Shown: in pieces, positions 1-7,034 of the stretch
Position numbering within the stretch: the stretch's first letter is position 1
How the letters are laid out: each line of letters opens with the position of its first letter
DNA from: an uncultured bacterium
Lineage (GTDB): Bacteria; Verrucomicrobiota; Lentisphaeria; Victivallales; UBA1829
NCBI GenBank assembly: GCA_902774245.1
Contig: CACYHQ010000019.1
Location: forward strand, 1 to 39,491
Reading direction: 5' to 3'
Length of the DNA stretch: 39,491 nt
Notes under the pieces: generated by a model
Database searches by the model: none
Told to the model about the DNA's origin: nothing
What the model saw: only the letters and a program-made list of their open reading frames with translations
Position numbers and translations under genes: made by a program

Positions 1-141
1 CTTTGCTGCGGCCAGTTCCGTTTTCAGCTTGCGGGCCTGTTGTTCCGCTGCTTCAAACTCCGCGTTCCATTTGTCCCCGTTGTCGTCAGGCATCCCGAAC
101 GTCTCATCGAACATGTAGTCGAATCCGGCGTCGTCATCCAT
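1..141 (-). CDS. Partial hypothetical protein, N-terminal part, runs off the window edge
   Basis: An open frame reads leftward from an ATG at 141 to the window edge (47 codons). The peptide begins MDDDAGFDYMFDETFG and becomes a Glu/Ala/Gln/Lys-rich stretch, acidic at first and then likely coiled coil. No family is recognised. The frame stays open upstream as far as a TAA at 301-303, so translation could begin within the 12-bp repeat arrays at 156-300, which in this frame would give repeats of SVTR, PSQA and VRDQ. I chose the ATG at 141 because the upstream part is repeat-derived, but no convincing ribosome-binding site precedes it. It is distinct from the frame at 179-385, which ends in the arrays. 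Moderate to low confidence. Confidence 0.35.
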   Translation of the reverse strand, partial: MDDDAGFDYMFDETFGMPDDNGDKWNAEFEAAEQQARKLKTELAAAK

Positions 142-155
142 CCAACTCTTGTCGT

Positions 156-300
156 TAGTGACTGACCTAGTGACTGACCTAGTGACTGAACGGAAATTGA
201 GGAGGCAACTGGGTGCCTGGCTGGGTGCTTGACTGGGTGCCTGACTTAAAACTGAGGTGGGAACTTGGTCCCTGACTTGGTCCCTGACTTGGTCCCTGAC
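156..300. repeat. Three successive arrays of 12-bp tandem repeats
   Basis: Three arrays of three copies each lie close together: TAGTGACTGACC at 156-191 (last copy has one change), CTGGGTGCCTGA at 209-244 (one or two changes between copies), and CTTGGTCCCTGA at 264-299. The second and third units differ at only two positions, and the first is a more distant relative. The 12-bp period keeps any reading frame intact, so each array encodes a four-residue peptide repeat in every frame. The rest of 142-497 holds a perfect hairpin at 364-390 and no gene I can support. Confidence 0.85.
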
Positions 301-363
301 TTAGTTTTATCTTTACACCTGCTGAGCCGGACGAGGCGGAGACGGAGAAGATCAGGGCAGCAA

Positions 364-390
364 GGAGATTGCCCACGAAGGGCAATCTCC
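364..390. terminator. Perfect 11-bp inverted repeat, possible transcription terminator
   Basis: GGAGATTGCCC and its exact reverse complement GGGCAATCTCC flank a 5-nt loop (acgaa). It lies about 110 bp downstream of the stop of the leftward secreted-protein gene (498-980) and could end that transcript. There is no clear U-tract on the leftward strand, so it may instead be an RNA-stabilising hairpin or part of the neighbouring repeat region. Intrinsic terminator function is only inferred. Confidence 0.4.
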
Positions 391-497
391 CGTATGGTTT
401 TGATTAAGTGATGACGGTTTCTTCGTTTCCTGCAAAAGCCAGTGTTTCACGCAGATCATGCTTTTGATGTACCGTCATGTTTGAGTTTAGATTGCGT

Positions 498-980
498 TCA
501 TCGAGGTCGATAAACGTACGGATTGACGAGGGGACTTGTTCCGACACGATTCGTGGGAACAACGGGCGGTAGGATAATCGGTCCGAGTTCATAGGCCGAT
601 GCTTGCCGGGTCACTGTCGTGACAGTGCCGTCGCAGTGCGTCGTGACAATTGTGGTGGTCGGAATGAACGCCGGAGCCGTTTTGACGGCAACCGGAGACG
701 TCACCACGACAGGAGCCGGTGCAACGATGGTCGGCGCAGGAACAGCCCTTGCCGGAGGCGCAACGATAATTTGTGTAGAACCGTGGATCAGCGAACCAGC
801 GGCTTCCACAGTGCCGACTACGATGCCTTCGACGGCGGCAAGCGGCAAAGCCACAATTGCGCCAGCCGCTGAGGCCAGATCGGTGAGAACACCTGGCCGT
901 TCGATGACGACCGCCTGTTGTGCGTGCAGTGTGGAGATGACCAGAAAGCCGAGGAGGAGAGCGAGTGTGAGTTTTTTCAT
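498..980 (-). CDS. Secreted low-complexity protein, 160 aa
   Basis: The protein begins MKKLTLALLLGFLVISTLHA, a clear Sec signal peptide with likely cleavage after HA, so the mature chain (about 140 aa) should be periplasmic or on the cell surface. The mature part is rich in Ala, Val, Pro and Thr, with a hydrophobic Gly/Ala/Val stretch (about residues 32-65) and a Pro/Val/Thr stretch (about 73-120). It has a single Cys (about 116) near a Thr/Val-rich segment. No known family or catalytic motif is visible. The start is supported by AAAGGA about 11 nt upstream of the ATG. It stands alone between the repeat arrays and the Fic gene. Confidence 0.7.
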   Translation of the reverse strand: MKKLTLALLLGFLVISTLHAQQAVVIERPGVLTDLASAAGAIVALPLAAVEGIVVGTVEAAGSLIHGSTQIIVAPPARAVPAPTIVAPAPVVVTSPVAVKTAPAFIPTTTIVTTHCDGTVTTVTRQASAYELGPIILPPVVPTNRVGTSPLVNPYVYRPR

Positions 981-1100
981 GATGATGGTTTCCTTTCTTT
1001 TGAGTTTGATTTCGGAATCGTCATTGATTCCATGAACGCAATATATGCTTGACCATGGATGAGCAACACCTGGTTCGGTCCGCGAACAGTCTTACGCACG

Positions 1101-1165
1101 CGTAAGAGAAAAGTTTTTCGATTCACGTGTCGTATGCGTCGTATCCGTCATCCGAGACGGATACG
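1101..1165. repeat. Dispersed hairpin-bearing repeat, copy A
   Basis: Copy A contains the shared block CGTAAGAGAAAAGTTTTTCG, then GTCGTA-type 9-mers in tandem, and ends in a 10-bp perfect hairpin (arms 1140-1149 and 1156-1165, loop ATCCGA). It is preceded by a small palindrome (CTTACG-cacg-CGTAAG) from 1091. The remaining DNA between 981 and 1319 shows no gene. Related copies lie at 2243-2307, 2372-2416 and 2486-2540. Confidence 0.85.
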
Positions 1166-1319
1166 GTGCCAAGCGCCTGGTCAGATGTTTTCTTAGGCTT
1201 CACTTTACAAAAACAAATCCGGGGAATAAACCTCAAAAGTGTATTCCAGGATTTGCTTTCTCGGCAGTACGGGTGTATTTTATAGTTCCATGAGAGATAT
1301 TTCCAGTGAGGCGGGCAAC

Positions 1320-2189
1320 ATGAGCGAGAAAAAAGTTTCGGTACGTTTTTACAACGACCGCGAAGTCCGGGCGATTTGGGACGACGAAAACAGCAAGTGG
1401 TGGTTTTCTGTCGTGGACATCGTTGCTGCCCTGAGCTTGAGCTCCAACCCCATGAACTACTGGTATGTTCTGAAAAGCCGCCTCAAGAAGGCCGGAAGTC
1501 AAACCCTTACAAAATGTAAGAGGTTGAGGTTGATGGCTGCTGACGGCAGGCAGCGCACGACCGACTGCATGGACAGCGAGGGTATCGTTGAACTCGCAAA
1601 GAACTTTCCGAACCAGAAAGCAGTGAAATTTCTCGACTGGTTTCTGTATAGCGACAACACCGTTGACGGACAGAGCAAGAAGAAAGCATACACGCTCTTT
1701 GAAAGCGATCTGCTCGCCACGCTCGAACCGGGAACGATTGAATGCCTCCAGCAGATACACGCATATCTGTTCGGCGGGCTATATGACTTTGCGGGAAAGA
1801 TCCGGGAAAAGAATATCAGCAAGGGCGGCTTTCTCTTTGCCAACGCCGATTTTTTCAGCACGATTCTCCCCAAGATTGAGCGGATGCCGGAAACCACTTT
1901 TGACGAGATCATCGACAAGTATGTGGAAATGAATATCGCGCATCCGTTCCTGGAGGGAAACGGACGCAGTATGCGGATATGGCTCGACATGATGTTGAAA
2001 CGGACATTGAAGAAATGTGTTGACTGGAGCCAGGTCAGCAAGAAGCAGTATCTCGACGCCATGGAACAAAGTCCTTCTGACAGCACTCCAATAAAGACTT
2101 TGCTAAACGCGGCATTGACCGACAAGATCAATGACCGCGAGATGTTCATGAAGGGTATCGACTACTCTTACTATTACGAAGAACCATGA
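1320..2189 (+). CDS. BRO-N-like / Fic domain fusion protein (putative AMPylator), 289 aa
   Basis: The C-terminal half carries the Fic core motif HPFLEGNGR at residues 208-216, with the catalytic His and the Gly/Asn/Arg residues that bind the nucleotide phosphates. Fic proteins transfer AMP or related groups from a nucleotide to hydroxyl side chains. The first 100 or so residues ([17 protein letters not shown]..., [13 protein letters not shown]) resemble the BRO-N/phage antirepressor domain, a DNA-binding module. The ATG at 1320 is preceded by GAGG at 8 nt. An in-frame ATG at 1239 would add 27 residues that look non-native. No adjacent antitoxin gene and no obvious inhibitory S/T-x3-E-G/N helix motif was found. 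Target unknown: it may be a toxin, an effector or a regulator of mobile DNA. Confidence 0.85.
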   Translation: MSEKKVSVRFYNDREVRAIWDDENSKWWFSVVDIVAALSLSSNPMNYWYVLKSRLKKAGSQTLTKCKRLRLMAADGRQRTTDCMDSEGIVELAKNFPNQKAVKFLDWFLYSDNTVDGQSKKKAYTLFESDLLATLEPGTIECLQQIHAYLFGGLYDFAGKIREKNISKGGFLFANADFFSTILPKIERMPETTFDEIIDKYVEMNIAHPFLEGNGRSMRIWLDMMLKRTLKKCVDWSQVSKKQYLDAMEQSPSDSTPIKTLLNAALTDKINDREMFMKGIDYSYYYEEP

Positions 2190-2242
2190 GTTTGTCCGGG
2201 GCTATACACTCAACAACGGTTCTGGATGCGTTTCCCCGTTCA

Positions 2243-2307
2243 CGCAAGAGAAAAGTTTTTCGATTCACCCGTCGTACCCGTCGTACCTGTCGGCTGGGAC
2301 AGGTACG
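2243..2307. repeat. Dispersed hairpin-bearing repeat, copy B
   Basis: Copy B shares the GCAAGAGAAAAGTTTTTCG block and the tandem GTCGTACCC units of copy A. Its terminal hairpin has perfect 10-bp arms, CGTACCTGTC (2282-2291) and GACAGGTACG (2298-2307), with a 6-nt loop. The arms differ from those of copy A at two positions on each side, yet pairing is fully kept. An Arg-rich open frame across 2186-2635 is produced by these repeats and is not called as a gene. Confidence 0.85.
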
Positions 2308-2371
2308 GCAGATAGACGGATGGGGAGAGGATTTGCGTTGCGATCATGCCGTAGCACTTTTCGCGCGCGAG

Positions 2372-2416
2372 GACTTTTTTGAGAATTCCCGTCGTTCCTG
2401 TCGTATCTGTCACCTG
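2372..2416. repeat. Dispersed repeat, degenerate copy D
   Basis: Weaker match: GACTTTTTTGAGAATTCCC followed by GTCGTTCCTGTCGTATCTGTC and CACCTGG, corresponding to the T-run and tandem 9-mer part of the other copies. No terminal hairpin is preserved. It lies between copies B and C in gene-free DNA (2190-2507). Confidence 0.6.
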
Positions 2417-2485
2417 GCTGAGCTCAGAAGAGAAACGGGGAGAACTGTTTTTGAAGCATTCAATCAGTGGGGCGTTTTACGCCCG

Positions 2486-2540
2486 CGTAAGAGAAAAGTT
2501 TTTCGATTCACCTGTCGTACCCGTCGTATCCGTCATCCGG
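2486..2540. repeat. Dispersed repeat, copy C, overlapping the end of a small gene
   Basis: Copy C is nearly identical to copy A across about 55 bp (about four differences) and is also preceded by a TTACG-cccg-CGTAA palindrome. It lacks the second arm of the terminal hairpin. Its right part provides the last codons of the leftward small gene ending at 2508 (read there as DDGYDGYDR). Confidence 0.8.
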
Positions 2541-2759
2541 GCCCAAAGGACAAAAAACTGTCCGCGTACAGGCAAAGTCGTTTTTTGAACGGCGATATGG
2601 TATGGGGTGCAATTTGTACCACATGTCCTTCGTGATAACCTCAGTGGGGTTCTTCGATTCGACCTTTGCCAGGAAGACCGAGAGCGCGATCTTGCCGTCC
2701 GAATTCAGCCGAACGTAATTGATGATGATATCGATTGTTTTTGCGGTTGTCTTTTTCAT
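2508..2759 (-). CDS. Small hypothetical protein, 83 aa, with repeat-derived C-terminus
   Basis: It starts MKKTTAKTIDIIINYVRLNSDG. The ATG at 2759 follows GAGGAGG, which lies inside the last codons of the upstream 558-aa gene, so it is translationally coupled to that gene (2 nt between stop and start). The first 60 residues look like genuine coding sequence. The last 10 or so, ending GYDGYDR, are the antisense reading of dispersed repeat copy C. The original C-terminus may therefore have been replaced by repeat insertion. No family is recognised. The neighbours suggest a part in a mobile-element operon. Confidence 0.6.
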   Translation of the reverse strand: MKKTTAKTIDIIINYVRLNSDGKIALSVFLAKVESKNPTEVITKDMWYKLHPIPYRRSKNDFACTRTVFCPLGPDDGYDGYDR

Positions 2760-2761
2760 GT

Positions 2762-4438
2762 TTATTCCTCCTCGTCTTCTGTCGTTTCGGTTTTCTTTAC
2801 TTCGCTGACGGATACCGTTCCGTCTTTTTCGAAAGTGTAGCGTTCCGTGATTTCCGTTTTCATGTCCTTGGCGATGACAGAATCACCGTCTGAGGTGACG
2901 AAATAATACTGCGCCACCAATTCCATCGTCGTACCCTTCAACACGTCTTCCGGCGCGGGCTCATCCTCAGCCGCCACGGGAGAGAAAACGCCCGTAACGA
3001 TTCTGAGGCATTCGCACAGATCCAGCACGATGGTAAGCTCCTTCACGGAAAGCTCATCCGCATAGACGATGAACAGCGCTTCGATTTTGTAATGATACAG
3101 GACATCAATCAGCCCATCTTTCTTCTGAAGGATTTCCGAGCTGATGCAGGGGATACCGAGGACGTTTTTTCCCAGCAGTTTATTCATCCGCGCTTCAGCC
3201 GTGGTCGGGTAGAGGATACCAACTTGTTTCCGAGGGAAAATGCCACTGCGCACAGCGGCTTTTCCGGGATTCGGCAAAGGCGTGACCGTCGTCTGAGCAT
3301 CTTGCAGCTTCCTGCAAAACACGGTCAGGAGTTTTTTCAGCATGGCCTTGTATCCGGGGCTGAAGAACAGCGTAGAACCGCCACGAGACCAGAAGAACGG
3401 AATGTCGTCCGGAATGAATTCCTCCTGCAGGGTCGAAACGTGAACGTATCCGGTATCTTTCAACACTGCGGGAATGTCCAGTCTGTAACACCGAGCCTGC
3501 TTGATGACAGCGGGCAGATCAAGTGTTTCGCCGGTTTGAGTAGAAGCGCTGTACTTGAGAACGGACACAGCAATGCCGTTCTTTTTGGCTTCTGCGAGGA
3601 AACGGAGAGCACCGCCAAGGTCTTTTTCGCTCTGAGACGTATCATGCCGCCACACATACTGGACCTCGTGCCCGAAGAAGTGGTTCCAGTCGATTGCGGA
3701 AATGTCGCCGATGTCGATCAATCCGGCGTTGGCAGGAGAGATGCCTTTCAAAACATCCATAATACAGGTGTCAATGATGATGGTTGTGCCGGGCTCAGGC
3801 AATCCATCCCGGAACCAGATGCCGGAATGCTCCGGCTTAAAAAGAAAACCGTATATTCCGCGACGATCCACATATTTGAAGCATTTGAACTCGAACAAAT
3901 CTCCATTGACGATCACATTTAGTCTGATAAACGATTTGTCGTGAGCAATTATGCGGAGTCCGATCCAATCAGGAGGAAGCGCCACCAAGTCGTCGACGAA
4001 TGTCCGGATGAAAACCCCATCTTTGATCCCGTCGTAATCCTTCTTGTTCAAGCCCAGGTTCCTGCAGAGGGAAATGAAGTCGTGCTGACTTGCCTTTTTC
4101 GACAGCAGGAGCATCATATCCGACGGAGTCACAGAACAGAATTTTTGCTCGAAAACTGTCGGGATGCAGTCGTGCGACTGTGATGCAGAAATCGGCAAGG
4201 ATGCCTGCGATGGCGTGGAGACGGCCTCCTGAGAACAGAGCAAGGCCTGAACATAGCTCGCATCTCCGGAGACGGCCAAAAGGCCGTCCCCGGAAATGAA
4301 TCCACCACGGAATGCATCGTGGGAAAGATCGCCCAACTGTGCGATCAGCGGACTATTCGCATGGTTTATCATGTAGATCGCGAGGCGTGCCTGTGCATCG
4401 GTGTCGAGCACAGTAAAACTAAAATCAGAACAGGTCAT
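2762..4438 (-). CDS. Unrecognised protein of a mobile-element operon, 558 aa, with a weakly Toprim-like segment
   Basis: No family is firmly recognised. A middle stretch resembles the fold order of Toprim domains of primases: a strand GTTIIIDTCIMDVLKG in the place of the usual acidic-residue strand, then VQYVWRHDTSQSEKDLGGAL followed by a helix and a GIAVSVLKYS strand, in the place of the usual DxD region. The canonical catalytic acids are not conserved, so this is weak evidence. The C-terminus is acidic (TTEDEEE). Two ATGs compete: that at 4444 is only 1 nt from GGAG, while 4438 has a 7-nt spacing and is preferred. It overlaps the upstream gene by 14 nt, and a primase-type remnant lies upstream, so a role in element replication is possible. 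Confidence 0.6.
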   Translation of the reverse strand: MTCSDFSFTVLDTDAQARLAIYMINHANSPLIAQLGDLSHDAFRGGFISGDGLLAVSGDASYVQALLCSQEAVSTPSQASLPISASQSHDCIPTVFEQKFCSVTPSDMMLLLSKKASQHDFISLCRNLGLNKKDYDGIKDGVFIRTFVDDLVALPPDWIGLRIIAHDKSFIRLNVIVNGDLFEFKCFKYVDRRGIYGFLFKPEHSGIWFRDGLPEPGTTIIIDTCIMDVLKGISPANAGLIDIGDISAIDWNHFFGHEVQYVWRHDTSQSEKDLGGALRFLAEAKKNGIAVSVLKYSASTQTGETLDLPAVIKQARCYRLDIPAVLKDTGYVHVSTLQEEFIPDDIPFFWSRGGSTLFFSPGYKAMLKKLLTVFCRKLQDAQTTVTPLPNPGKAAVRSGIFPRKQVGILYPTTAEARMNKLLGKNVLGIPCISSEILQKKDGLIDVLYHYKIEALFIVYADELSVKELTIVLDLCECLRIVTGVFSPVAAEDEPAPEDVLKGTTMELVAQYYFVTSDGDSVIAKDMKTEITERYTFEKDGTVSVSEVKKTETTEDEEE

Positions 4439-4976
4439 TGTCATTCTCCGTGTTCAAGTAATTCAGGTAATACGTCAGTACGACGTCGATGGCCTGACAG
4501 ACAAAAACGGTGGGATTGCTTCTGCGAAGCCTCAGGGCATTCTTGATTCCCTGCGGGAAGAAACTGGGAATCGGATGCGGGATCAGCAGACAGCATTCGA
4601 GTTTGAGCTCCTGCTCGTAGAAGAATCCGAGTGCTTGTCGAGCCGGATCAAAGGGTACGACCGTCAACGCCAAGTTGAAGACACCCTGAGCGGTGACCGG
4701 GTACTGAGGCCACGGCATCCAGTTCTGGGGCTGAGACGCAGGCGGCATCATGGGGGGCAACTGCATCGGGGGGACCCCTGCGGCCGTCATGGCCGCAAGG
4801 GGTGCGTTTTCAACGATTTCAGCCTTCTCGGGCTCCGTTTCCATGGGCTCCGTCTCATCGGCGGATTCAGGCATGGACATCGCGTTTTCGCTTTCTTCTA
4901 CTGGCGATACCGCATCTTCGAGCCACGCCAAAGCTGATTCGGTTTCCATGTATTTTTCCAGATAATCATTTTTCAT
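4425..4976 (-). CDS. Hypothetical protein of a mobile-element operon, 183 aa
   Basis: The N-terminal 60 residues are very acidic and Met/Glu-rich (helical). A Pro/Met-rich linker follows (about residues 65-95, VPPMQLPPMMPPASQPQNW), and then a folded-looking C-terminal domain with two Cys (ECCLLIPHPIPSFFPQG). No family is recognised. AAAGGA lies about 10 nt before the ATG. It sits 16 nt downstream of the primase remnant and overlaps the next gene by 14 nt, so the three leftward genes form one transcription unit. Acidic and Pro-rich layouts like this occur in phage and plasmid accessory proteins, but no function can be assigned. Confidence 0.6.
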   Translation of the reverse strand: MKNDYLEKYMETESALAWLEDAVSPVEESENAMSMPESADETEPMETEPEKAEIVENAPLAAMTAAGVPPMQLPPMMPPASQPQNWMPWPQYPVTAQGVFNLALTVVPFDPARQALGFFYEQELKLECCLLIPHPIPSFFPQGIKNALRLRRSNPTVFVCQAIDVVLTYYLNYLNTENDNDLF

Positions 4977-4992
4977 GATTTCACATCCTTTC

Positions 4993-5451
4993 TTAGTTTT
5001 CTTTCGCGGGTTCCGTCGTGTTGTCGATCTGCTTCACGGACTGATCCGCAGTCTTCTTAGCGGGCTTCTTGGCGGTCGGGTCAATGAGCTTGAACCCGCG
5101 ATATCCGCGTACCGTCTTATCGCTGTGCGGCAGAGGGATCGTATTGGACGGCGTCACGCCGTATTCAAGGGCCATCGTCTTTGCCAAACGCTTACGGAAC
5201 GCATCTTCCGTGAGATACTCGTATCCGGCACTCTTGTGGAGCTTCGTGAAGAGCGCGTAAGCCTCACTGGTCGCGAAGAACTTTCCGGTCGATTCGACGA
5301 TATGGTTCTTCGCGAAGATCTCCACACCGCGCGTCGCTTCGACGATGCTGTCGCGGCGGCTGATCTGGTCGGGCGAAAGCTGGATGTTCCAGTTGTTTGC
5401 GCGGACGCGCTTGGCGCCTTCAAGGAGCCAGTTGAGGATTGCGGACTTATG
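4993..5451 (-). pseudogene. C-terminal remnant of a phage/plasmid-type primase-helicase
   Basis: About 152 codons read leftward from the scar near 5450 to the stop at 4993. The segment AILNWLLEGAKRVRANNW is typical of the region after the helicase domain in P4-type phage/plasmid primases. It is followed by a winged-helix-like part (AYALFTKLHKSAGYEYLTED, FRKRLAKTMALEYGV) ending RGYRGFKLI, and a Lys/Ala-rich tail. The primase and SF3 helicase domains that should precede it are missing. The frame stays open to 5880 only as the antisense of the rightward fragment. The gene is thus 5'-truncated. Its intact downstream neighbours suggest the breakpoint removed the front of a replication module. Confidence 0.7.
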
Positions 5452-5844
5452 ATCCTGTGCATGTATTATGGAGCAAGGAAACTGGTTGCAGGCGGAAGCA
5501 AAGTGCATCTTCTGCTCTGGAACCGCAACCCACTGCTCAAAAACCTGGGGTCGGGCACGGTCGACGTGGCGGCGTCTTTCCTTGGGAATATCGAAGCCTC
5601 GCTGATGTACGGCAATGTGATGAATTTCGATCTGTCCGATATGCTTCAGGCGTTTTTGAAAAAATATGTCAGCGGCGAGAAGATGCGGCTCTACAAAAAC
5701 GAGATCAAGGGGATCAGAGACATCGAATGGGCCGGGTTCCCGCAAGCCCTGGTCGTTTCGAACGAGGGCGTCCGGTGCGAGTCTGCCGAAGACAAGCTGA
5801 CGGAGATCAAAGCCCTGCTGGACTTTGTGCAGTCGCGGGGGTGA
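5449..5844 (+). pseudogene. C-terminal fragment of an unrecognised protein (about 130 codons)
   Basis: Convincing coding sequence reads rightward from the scar near 5450 to a TGA at 5842-5844. It includes LLLWNRNPLLKNLGSG, LGNIEASLMYGNVMNFDL, DMLQAFLKKYVSGEKM and IEWAGFPQALVVSNEG. I cannot name the family. ATGs at 5449 and 5461 are in frame but lie at the junction with the opposite-strand primase remnant, and neither has a ribosome-binding site. I take it to be the tail of a longer gene cut by the rearrangement. The next gene begins 76 nt downstream on the same strand, so they may once have been one operon. Confidence 0.55.
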
Positions 5845-5920
5845 TCCCGGCGATACTAAACCGATAACAACCTCACTCAAAAATCGGATTGATGAAATTC
5901 CTCAAGAAACGGAGAAAAAG

Positions 5921-6964
5921 ATGAAGAAGATCATTTCGGCATTGGCAATGATCGCGATTGTGGTGTTCAGTCTGCCCGGCTGCGACGGCACGTCGACGGA
6001 AAAAGACAGTACACCCCTTGCGAGCAAGGGAAATGCGATCGACTATTCCCGAAAGGACAGTTGGCTGCAGATCCCGGAGATCACAAAGGACGTCGACACG
6101 TTCTACATCTATGCGACCTCGTACTATGAGTCGAGCTTCGAAGAGGGCGCCCCCGATTACGCCGCGCTTGACAACCCGGAAATGCTGGAGGGCGCGCAGG
6201 GCGAATATATGTCGAATGCAAGCGTGTACGAGGAATCCACAAACGTGTTCGTGCCGTACTACCGTCAGGCCGGTATGAGGTTTGCGGGGGAGATCAGGAA
6301 GAAGACTGGAGACATCGACGCGGCGATTTCCGGCATCCCCTATGAGGACATACGTGCCGCGCTCGACTGCTTCTTTGAGAAACACAACAACGGACGTCCG
6401 TTCATCATCGCGGGACACAGCCAGGGTTCTTCCATGGTCAAGTACGTATTGAAGAACTACTTCAAGGAGCATCCTGAATACTACAAACGCATGGTGGCCG
6501 CATACGTCATCGGTTTCTCCGTCACGAAGGATGATCTAGAGAAATACCCGCATCTGAAGTTCGCGACCGGCGAGACCGACACGGGCGTCATCGTCAGCTG
6601 GAACACCGAGGGCCCGAAGAACGTGAAGGAGAACGCCCCGAACGCCGTGGTGCTGCCGGGCGCGATCAGCATCAACCCGCTGAACTGGAAACTTGACGAA
6701 ACGTACGCGCCGGCGAGCGAGAATCTGGGCTCGTTCATGCCGAACATGGATGCCGGACGCTACGAGATCACCGACATCGGCGCGGACGCGCAGGTGGTCC
6801 TGAAGCGCGGTGTGATCGTGACGAACGCAAAATGGGATCACCCTGCGGACCCCGAATTCTTCGGGCCGCAGAGCTTCCACGAAGACGATTATACGTTCTA
6901 CTACAACAACCTCAAGGACAACGTGGCAAAGCGGATTTCCGCCTATCAAAACAGCACGAAGTAG
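5921..6964 (+). CDS. DUF3089-type alpha/beta-hydrolase lipoprotein, 347 aa
   Basis: The protein starts MKKIISALAMIAIVVFSLPG followed by Cys21: a lipoprotein signal (LPGC lipobox; Pro at -2 is unusual). The mature protein should be anchored on the periplasmic side of a membrane. SWLQIP, VDTFYIYATSYY and the nucleophile elbow GHSQGS (165-170, Ser167) match the DUF3089 family of alpha/beta hydrolases. Their substrates are mostly unknown, though esterase or lipase activity is expected. GGAG sits 6 nt before the ATG at 5921. A longer in-frame start at 5825 would have no signal peptide first and is rejected. The gene ends 70 bp before the convergent RND permease stop. Confidence 0.85.
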   Translation: MKKIISALAMIAIVVFSLPGCDGTSTEKDSTPLASKGNAIDYSRKDSWLQIPEITKDVDTFYIYATSYYESSFEEGAPDYAALDNPEMLEGAQGEYMSNASVYEESTNVFVPYYRQAGMRFAGEIRKKTGDIDAAISGIPYEDIRAALDCFFEKHNNGRPFIIAGHSQGSSMVKYVLKNYFKEHPEYYKRMVAAYVIGFSVTKDDLEKYPHLKFATGETDTGVIVSWNTEGPKNVKENAPNAVVLPGAISINPLNWKLDETYAPASENLGSFMPNMDAGRYEITDIGADAQVVLKRGVIVTNAKWDHPADPEFFGPQSFHEDDYTFYYNNLKDNVAKRISAYQNSTK

Positions 6965-7034
6965 ATAGTCTGTCCAGCTTTAATTCGCGGCTCAAGCGTA
7001 CTTGGGAACAGACTTGAAAAACCGCGGAAGGATG

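Noticed and set aside
156..300. CRISPR array
   Set aside because: Units are 12 bp, directly adjacent and without spacers, and no cas genes are present.
179..385. 68-codon leftward frame with a hydrophobic start
   Set aside because: Its ATG lies inside the perfect hairpin at 364-390, there is no ribosome-binding site, and the second half is repeat-derived.
404..592. 62-codon leftward frame overlapping the end of the secreted protein gene
   Set aside because: Out of frame with the supported gene, no ribosome-binding site and no recognisable sequence; possibly an old extension but not supported.
2186..2635. Arg-rich 149-codon frame on the + strand
   Set aside because: Made up of the dispersed repeats (RRTRRT-type strings) rather than conserved protein sequence.
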